Assembly (NCBI GenBank): GCA_018902385.1
Contig: JABSSW010000003.1
Location: forward strand, 372,001-436,000
DNA from: Physcia stellaris
Lineage: Eukaryota > Ascomycota > Lecanoromycetes > Caliciales > Physciaceae
Direction: 5' to 3'
DNA length: 64,000 nt
Below the pieces are notes generated by a model, which saw nothing but the letters and a program-made list of their open reading frames with translations, ran no database searches and was not told the origin of the DNA. A program made the position numbers and the translations under genes. Each line of letters starts with the position of its first letter. Position 1 is the stretch's first letter. Positions 58,249-64,000 of this stretch are shown in pieces.

Positions 58249-59287
58249 ATGGTCGTCCTTCTTGATCTTGACGAGGAAGCCCTCGATCCGCATACAGCTC
58301 CTAGAGATCCCACCAGACCCTCGCAGTCCTTCGACAGAGCCCGAACGCTAAAGCTTCCTGAAGACCAAACACCTAGTCTCAACAACAATCGCTTTTCTGC
58401 TGCTTTGGCATGCTATCCGTATGCATCTTTGTGCGAGCCGCTGACCCGTCGAGATTAGCTGATTCCGCAGTATCGTTTCCCAATTGACAGGGTCACTGGA
58501 TCTCAACACTCTGCATGCTCTCTCTCGCACCTGTCGCCGCTTCCGCGCCATTCTCTTGCACTACCGTAACAGCCTTATCCATCAGACGCTCCGATGCACC
58601 AATGACTCCCAAGCCAAGCCCTCACTCCTATCTCTCAACCGGACCGCCAGCGGAGGGCGCGAGATCCTCTTCGATGACGAAACAATCCGAGACAATAACA
58701 AAAGGCCGTCCAGATGGACTCCTGTCAAAGCCGGTCCCTGTGCCCGAGATATGGTCGGCGACTGCCGTATGTGCGGAGTCGTCATCTGTAGGAATTGTAC
58801 CGAAAAGCCTCCACCTCCGGCCAAGCTTCCTGGGCGTTTGAGGCGTCTTTGTCATACCTGTCTATCAGCACCGTTGGCACAGCATATGACTACCTCTATA
58901 CACCTGAACGGGACGATACGTCACGGAGTACCCCGAGGCCCTTGCGTATGCGCCGAAGCCCCCTATTTCTGCACCCAAGATGGGGTGGGTCTCTCCTCGG
59001 CAGATACCGAATATCGGAGGACGTGGACTTGGAGGACTCATTATAGCACCTACCTCGGTGGTCTAGGTACCGGTATCGGTCAGGGTAATGAAGCTGTAAA
59101 ATGCGCGAGGACCGTCTTCTGTCTGGGCGCTCAGATTGTCGATGTAGATCTTGAATGTCCTTCGAGTTTTTCGGGAAGCCATGTGTTGCACGGTATAGCT
59201 GTCGATGCACAGGATCATTCGGGAGATGATGCTGGTTACTGGAGCCAGGAGGTTGAAGGGATTGGCGGCGTAGTCAAAAGAAAATGA
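58249..59287 (+). CDS. F-box-like protein with a Cys-rich zinc-binding region
   Basis: Exons 58249-58418 and 58471-59287 give 328 residues. Splicing recreates an F-box-type helix set: YPIVSQLTGSLDLNTLHALS followed by RTCRRFRAILLHYRNSLI. Downstream is a Cys cluster: GPCARDMVGDCRMCGVVICR then NCTEKP, and RRLCHTCLSAPL, with spacing C-x7-C-x2-C-x5-C-x2-C and a later C-x2-C, which resembles a RING/FYVE-type zinc site. More Cys follow (GPCVCAEAPYFC). F-box proteins select targets for SCF ubiquitin ligases; a zinc-binding module next to the F-box is known in some Pezizomycotina proteins. The substrate is unknown. The N-terminal 55 residues are disordered. Confidence 0.75.
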
Positions 59288-59935
59288 AGAATCGCATGAA
59301 GGTAGGTGCGCCCGTCCGGGAATGGGAAGACGAGAGGGAAGGGGGACAGTTATTGGGACGGGAGATCTCAGGAAAGGAGAGGAGTTGGTGTGCTTGGTGT
59401 GACAGAGTCGTACCTGGAAAGGCAGACCTTGGAAATTTACCCTCATGAATAGAGGAGCGCAGTTGAAACTTGACCTGAATTTGCCCCTTCTTTCATCAGA
59501 GACAATTCTGTTCAGTAAATTGCAGACGCAAGAACTCATCGGCCAAGGGACAGCACGCTGGTTTTCTAAGTGTTTTAGATCCAAAGCGTTCGTGTCGCCT
59601 ACCAAAGTACGTTCTCAAAAAAGAAGAATTCGCTGGCTCTAGAGAAGAAACAAGAAATCGTACTCCGTATACGGTATACCAAAAATATAAAAACACAAAT
59701 CTAATTTAGTACAAGTACATCAAGGCTTACGACAGTAAGAATACCGAAATACCTTGCGCCAGCTCAACCCATCCCAAACAAGGAGACGTGGGGAGGAAGG
59801 TGCCCTTGGACAGAAAAACAAAGGGGGAAGTAGTGAGTGTCCTCTAGGTGGCTACGGCTGTCTTTGCCCAAATGGCACTCCGAAAGGAGGCGCCGGAAAG
59901 GGCAAATTTCGGTGCATTAGATTAGCCGCGCACAT
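59288..59935. other. convergent intergenic region
   Basis: The F-box-like gene (plus) and the unknown gene ending at 59936 (minus) meet here. It contains a TACTCCGTATACGGTA palindrome-like motif near 59661. No supported gene. Confidence 0.35.
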
Positions 59936-60870
59936 TTAGCGATTGCGAATCCAGTTGACAATCGCCGTAAGTGAAGGGTCTTCTGTCAGGTAATGTTCAG
60001 CCTCTGTGTCCTTCTCCCGAAATTCATTCATGATTCTCTCATTTGTAATGGCAGCGAGTTCCTGTATCAGATCATCAGCATAGGTAATGGTCAGACGGTA
60101 AGGTCATTCTCACTGCTCGAAGGTTTCTGTCAATCTGCTGCAGCTGTGCCATCTGGCCCGTTTGCGGGTTCTGACCTCGCAGCAGGGCGTTGCGGGTGTT
60201 GATCCATCTCATCGCGGCCGTTGCTCTTAAGTATATTTTCTGGGCTTGGAAACGTCTAGCACTCGCGTCAAGCAGTATGCTTTTGATCGCTGCATTAGCA
60301 AGAGGTTCGTGCTTTCGGATCGGCTGTGGCTTACCGCTGCAGCTGGCGTTTTTCTGCCTCGTCGGGCCCTCGTGGCACCTGCAGCAATTCGTTCTGGAAC
60401 GGCGTCGCAAGAACGGCTTGTGCCTCGGCGCGGCACTGACGTAGGATTTCATATCCTTCTTCGTGGAATTCATCAGGTGATGGCGTAGCTTCGTACTGGG
60501 CCATGCGTCTTTGGATGAGATGAAAGTCATTGATGACTTCGGCGACTCTCATGGCGCGTGCCTCATTGACTGTATGACGGTTAGTAAAGCCTAGCCGGGA
60601 AGAGCTATATAAGCAGAGTCCATGGTAAAGGCAACTAACGTCCGTCTGCCATCGACTTAAGTTTGCTTGGGGAAGCCTTCCTGCCAGTTCTGCTAGACAT
60701 TGGGAGCTGTGTCGTGGAAGTTGATCCTTCATTTCGACGGCCCGTTGCAAGCTTTTGAGTATAATGGTGATCCAGCTCGCTTCGAGGACGTCAATGCCAT
60801 ACGGAGTGAGCATGGGGCCATGATCCGAGGGAACGTCTCTCATCCAAGGCTTTGGTGATCGATTGGCCAT
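59936..60870 (-). CDS. unknown multi-exon protein
   Basis: Proposed exons 60870-60657, 60569-60335, 60279-60114 and 60061-59936 give 246 residues. It starts MANRSPKPWMRDVPSDHGPM; the body is helical: GIDVLEASWITIILKSLQRA, RAMRVAEVINDFHLIQRRMA, FHEEGYEILRQCRAEAQAVL, ASARRFQAQKIYLRATAAMR, QMAQLQQIDRNLRAV and the ending DPSLTAIVNWIRNR. The last two introns (55 and 52 nt) have good signals (TGCTAATG and GCTGATGA branch sites). The first is uncertain: the best-looking donor (GTTAGT) breaks the frame, so a GTCGAT donor giving 87 nt was used. The frame is also open if unspliced. An upstream ATG at 60999 is possible. I do not recognise the family. Confidence 0.62.
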
Positions 60871-61654
60871 GGTCCACGCACAGCCAAGGAAACGGTGGGA
60901 CGGCCGGACACCGTTGAAAACGAAAATGTGCATCGTGAACAAGAGGAAGAAGGTGTCAAGCTGGAGTGTAAACGAGAGTGAGTGAGCAAAAGGAGACAAT
61001 TGATACTCAGCCGAATGTACGATGAAGGCATTCAGCTAGCTGACGAAGCGCCACAAGCGTAAAGTTGCTCGCATTTGAACACGTCTTGCCGCAAAGCGTT
61101 TAGACAGAGCCGCAAAGTGCACTTACTCTGCGGCTACCGCAAGCTTAAATCCCAAACAGCACATGGAAGCTGAGACTGCAGGAAGTCGTCTGAAGTCGAT
61201 GATTGGTTTCTCTTGCTGGCCCAGCCCGAAAAGGACAACGTCAGACCCAAACCGAGCAGAGACTGGTCGTGATCACTGAGCTGCTGGCTGGAAAGTGTAA
61301 GCGCATGAACGAGCCGCATCAAAGAACCAAACAACAATTCGGAACCCCACTGGATTTTGATGAGGCTTGCAGTCCGTGTTAGAGCTTACTCAAGCCACAA
61401 CTCCATATGCGCCTGACTAACATACCGTTCGCATTACACGGAACAGGAACTCCACGAATGACACGGGGTTATCGACTTTGACATGCTCACTTTCAATAAA
61501 GTATTGTACCAATGATCTATCGGGGTTAGTAATTGTACACCAGTATGGCGCAGGGGCTGCTATTTTGTCAGTGTGTCAGTTCCTGCATTCAATCCATGTA
61601 GAGCGTGGATTTTGCAACCTCCACTCACCCATGCATCGATATCTTGCCACATTC
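60871..61654. other. intergenic, tandem minus-strand genes
   Basis: About 780 bases between the unknown gene and the 3' end of the proteasome gene. It holds the promoter of the former and an imperfect GCCGCAAAG/CTTTGCGGC-type repeat near 61090-61135. No gene is supported. Confidence 0.35.
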
Positions 61655-62662
61655 TCAGTCCTTCTCAGCAATAGCCTGTAACCGCTCATCTATCTCGTCT
61701 TCCGTCAACGCTCGGAATCCAGGATCTGCTCCTTCCTTGTCACCAGCCTTCGGCCCACCAACAATGCCAATCTCCAATTCGCTCTTCTTGAAATCTACGC
61801 TGAGAACAGTGCTCAATGTTGATATTCCGAGCTCCACTACATCTTCCCAAGATCCTTCAGCACAATCCTTGTTCTTCAGCTTCTTCTCAAGATGATTGAG
61901 GGCCTCTTGCTGCTTCGGGCCCGACGCTGTTGCTTTGTACCCCACGTAATAACCTGCAGGGTCACATTTGTAGAGCTGCGGTCCGTATTCAGAATCGACT
62001 GATATGAGTGTGTTCGCAACTCCTAATGGTCGCATGTTTGCCTGCAATGTTCAGTGCAACGTTTCACGTGGAAGAAGGCGGAATCGTACTCGCTGCGTAT
62101 AAACTTGGTTGATATTCGCTAATCTTTTTGCTAAGACGTCACACGGCATCTCGTATCCGTTCTTGTACTTGAATTCAGCGGCTTCGCTCCTTGCACGAGT
62201 GACAGATGCTCGGGCGTCAGCTATCGAGCCTGTAATGACGCATCCTACCGATGGCGAGATCTTGAACACGTAGGAGACCGATGATGGATCGATAAGTTTG
62301 TCCTAAATCGAGAGGTTGGTGAGCCCATGCTGCAGAGATCCCTCAAATCGCTCGCAACTTTCACTAACCGGGACCTTCTTCTGCGATAAGACAACGGCAC
62401 AGGTCTTTCCTCGCACTCCTACGGATGTTATGTTGGCAGCGGTGATAGCCTTGAAAGCATATTCTGTGGACAAAAGTTGGTGAGCTTCCAAGGGTTGCCG
62501 AGCACCGAGGTGCATAAGAGGCTCCTGGAATACGGACCAACCTGATATAGCCTTCCAGTATCAGAGAATATCGTAATGTGCCGGTCGGCACCTGCGCTAC
62601 CTGCAGAAAATATTTCAATATACATGAGAAGCTTGGGCAGTATGATGGAGCGAACCTGACAT
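61655..62662 (-). CDS. SCL1: 20S proteasome subunit alpha1
   Basis: Exons 62662-62656 (7 nt), 62600-62538, 62463-62369, 62302-62090 and 62041-61655 give 254 residues. It belongs to the alpha-ring subunit Scl1/PSMA6: [98 protein letters not shown] and [20 protein letters not shown] all match. The 7-nt first exon encodes MS plus one base; splicing restores MSGSAG. The family's N-terminal Tyr-Asp-Arg gating motif reads Ala-Asp-Arg here (Ala7). Alpha subunits are not catalytic; they gate the substrate channel and bind activators. Divergent from the PPR-like gene at 63002. Confidence 0.95.
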
Positions 62663-63001
62663 GGCGGCAGTGGTTGTGCTGGCGTGGAGTAGTACTTCTG
62701 CTGGTAGGAGGTGGTGCTCAAGTAGCTAAGGACCAAGGATTGGCAAATGATTATCTGTCAAGGAAGGCAATGGTGCTTCGATGTCAAGGTGTATCATACG
62801 CGTAGTAACTAGCAGCCTCCGACGATCTGCGGCCAAGAATTGTCGGTACGGAAGATCATTCAACCGAGGCAACAGCTAATGAGATGCCGAGAGCTCCCAA
62901 TTTTGTAGTACAAGCCTTCTACCTCCTTTACCAATTCCACGTTCATGAACGCCCATTGATGGGACAGCATATTCGCGGGCAGGATGCAGCTATCATAGTA
63001 T
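62663..63001. promoter_or_regulatory. divergent promoter, proteasome alpha1 and PPR-like gene
   Basis: Both genes start within 339 bases on opposite strands. Yeast proteasome promoters carry a PACE element bound by Rpn4; I did not find a clear copy of GGTGGCAAA here, and filamentous fungi need not use it. Confidence 0.4.
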
Positions 63002-64000
63002 ATGTCCCTGGGAAATTGTGTCTTCACAAAGAGCACCTCATTGACTGCACGGCGTTTGCTCGCGCCTCCCAGGGACACTCTTCGCTCGCGCTGTCTTTCC
63101 ACTTCAGACTTTTCACCTCGAATTTTCCGATACGTCAAGTACGATGTTGCTCAGTCTAATCTAGAACAAGGCGTTCCGAATCCTCGCCTTAAGCCACCTA
63201 ATGAGAGTAATGACATTCTCCATGGCAAAGCGACAACGACTCCCGTGTCCGGTACCCAGGAGAGGTTGCCGCGCCCGCACCAAAAAGCGACGTGGGTAGT
63301 CCCCGTTTGGGATAGCACAGTTCCTGAAAACCCTGTTACCGATTTACCTGATATAACCGATCCACCCGATATACGGGAATGGAGCAATGCTGTCGTATGG
63401 GACGACCGATCGATAGCCGGTGGTCCTCCAAAAGCTGAGAACGCCGTAGCGCGAAGAGTGGCCGCTGAGCGCAAATCCCGACAACATAAGATCTCGAAGA
63501 CTCTAGGGTATATCAGTAATTTAGGCGACGGGCTTGGAGAACTCCATTGGCGTCGTTCGCTCAATCTATTGATTGCGCACACAGAGCTCAAGCAAGAAAT
63601 AGATTTGTCGAAAGACGCACAGAATCCTGGAAACACATATCGACGGGGCCGTGCCGAGCACCGCTTTACCCAGATACACGCAGAACAAATTCCACAACCA
63701 CAAATTTGGTCTACATCCAGTTTCGAAGACTATGTGGCATCCTTAGTAAAATCGTCTGTGACTGGATCTCTCCATCGACTGTATTACAAGGAAAACGACT
63801 CTCATATCGCGAGTGTTGTGCGATTACTACACGAAATATTTGCGAACCCTCGATTGTATGCGTATCCGAGTATCACAGCTTGTAATATAGCGATGGCGTA
63901 TTGCTACAAAGTCTCACACTTCGCTGAAGCTAGGTCAATCCTCTCGCGGATGGAAGATCACGATCTCCTCATCTCTCCGGAAACATTCAATATTATGCTC
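63002..64000 (+). CDS. mitochondrial PPR-like protein, N-terminal part
   Basis: The open frame from ATG at 63002 runs without a stop to the right edge, 333 codons visible. Residues 1-45 are rich in Arg, Ser and Thr and lack acidic residues early (MSLGNCVFTKSTSLTARRLL, then APPRDTLRSRCLSTS), a mitochondrial presequence. A disordered Pro-rich part follows, then WRRSLNLLIAHTELK. From about residue 280 the sequence takes on helix-turn-helix repeats typical of pentatricopeptide proteins: YPSITACNIAMAYCYKVSHF, AEARSILSRMEDHDLLISPE and TFNIML at the edge. PPR proteins bind single-stranded organellar RNA. The specific target is unknown, and the repeat array continues beyond the window. Confidence 0.8.
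   Translation, partial: MSLGNCVFTKSTSLTARRLLAPPRDTLRSRCLSTSDFSPRIFRYVKYDVAQSNLEQGVPNPRLKPPNESNDILHGKATTTPVSGTQERLPRPHQKATWVVPVWDSTVPENPVTDLPDITDPPDIREWSNAVVWDDRSIAGGPPKAENAVARRVAAERKSRQHKISKTLGYISNLGDGLGELHWRRSLNLLIAHTELKQEIDLSKDAQNPGNTYRRGRAEHRFTQIHAEQIPQPQIWSTSSFEDYVASLVKSSVTGSLHRLYYKENDSHIASVVRLLHEIFANPRLYAYPSITACNIAMAYCYKVSHFAEARSILSRMEDHDLLISPETFNIML

Noticed and set aside
1-64000. A previously undescribed multi-gene defence or mobile system
   Set aside because: Adjacent genes belong to unrelated housekeeping pathways with individual promoters; no recurrent novel module or co-directional cluster of unknown genes was seen.

Overview
The window is nuclear DNA of a filamentous ascomycete (Pezizomycotina). 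Almost every gene is broken by 49-87 nt GT...AG introns with CTAAC/CTGAC-like branch sites. The gene set is fungal: a fungal-type CorA transporter, grainyhead/CP2 and MBF1 regulators, the INO80 subunit Iec3, a Peroxin/dysferlin-domain protein and a calcofluor-white-hypersensitivity-like protein. Class-level placement is not possible from the sequence alone. I rebuilt exons by hand, and most gene models close in frame over 2-9 exons.

Layout. 1-5.3 kb: tail of a CorA-like Mg2+ transporter, a tiny spliced ORF, EMG1/NEP1 (18S rRNA methyltransferase), then a VOC/glyoxalase-fold protein with a long disordered tail. 5.3-18.3 kb: a Cys-rich secreted protein, RRP14/SURF6, an unknown 403-residue protein, a mitochondrial J-protein, a LACTB2-like metallo-beta-lactamase, a secreted SnoaL/NTF2-like protein and another small secreted protein. 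18.3-22.6 kb: a repeat island without recognisable genes, holding two short inverted-repeat elements, a degenerate tandem repeat and a 700-bp CCAAT-rich inverted-repeat element. 22.6-24.4 kb: a nine-exon ACC-synthase-like aminotransferase. 24.4-36 kb: sparse, with a 275-bp element that has target duplications, Iec3, a 9-bp minisatellite, the grainyhead/CP2 factor and a CACTA-ended mini-element. 36-54 kb: dense housekeeping block (OSBP-like, Peroxin/dysferlin protein, calcofluor-type protein, Cdt1, DUF1365 protein, MBF1, NADP-isocitrate dehydrogenase, trifunctional C1-THF synthase, eIF3i). 54-64 kb: two secreted or membrane proteins, a 682-bp TA-flanked foldback element, an F-box protein, an unknown four-exon gene, proteasome alpha1 and the start of a mitochondrial PPR-like protein.

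Genes working together. EMG1 and RRP14 both serve ribosome assembly and eIF3i serves initiation. The adjacent NADP-isocitrate dehydrogenase and C1-THF synthase both appear to encode a mitochondrial presequence plus a downstream in-frame Met. Several gene pairs share short divergent promoters. I see no operon-like or biosynthetic cluster, no tRNA or rRNA, no CRISPR and no recognisable virus-derived element. The most unusual points are the miniature inverted-repeat elements, the tiny spliced ORF ending 18 nt before EMG1, and a proteasome alpha1 whose gating-motif Tyr is replaced by Ala. I did not find a convincing new multi-gene system.
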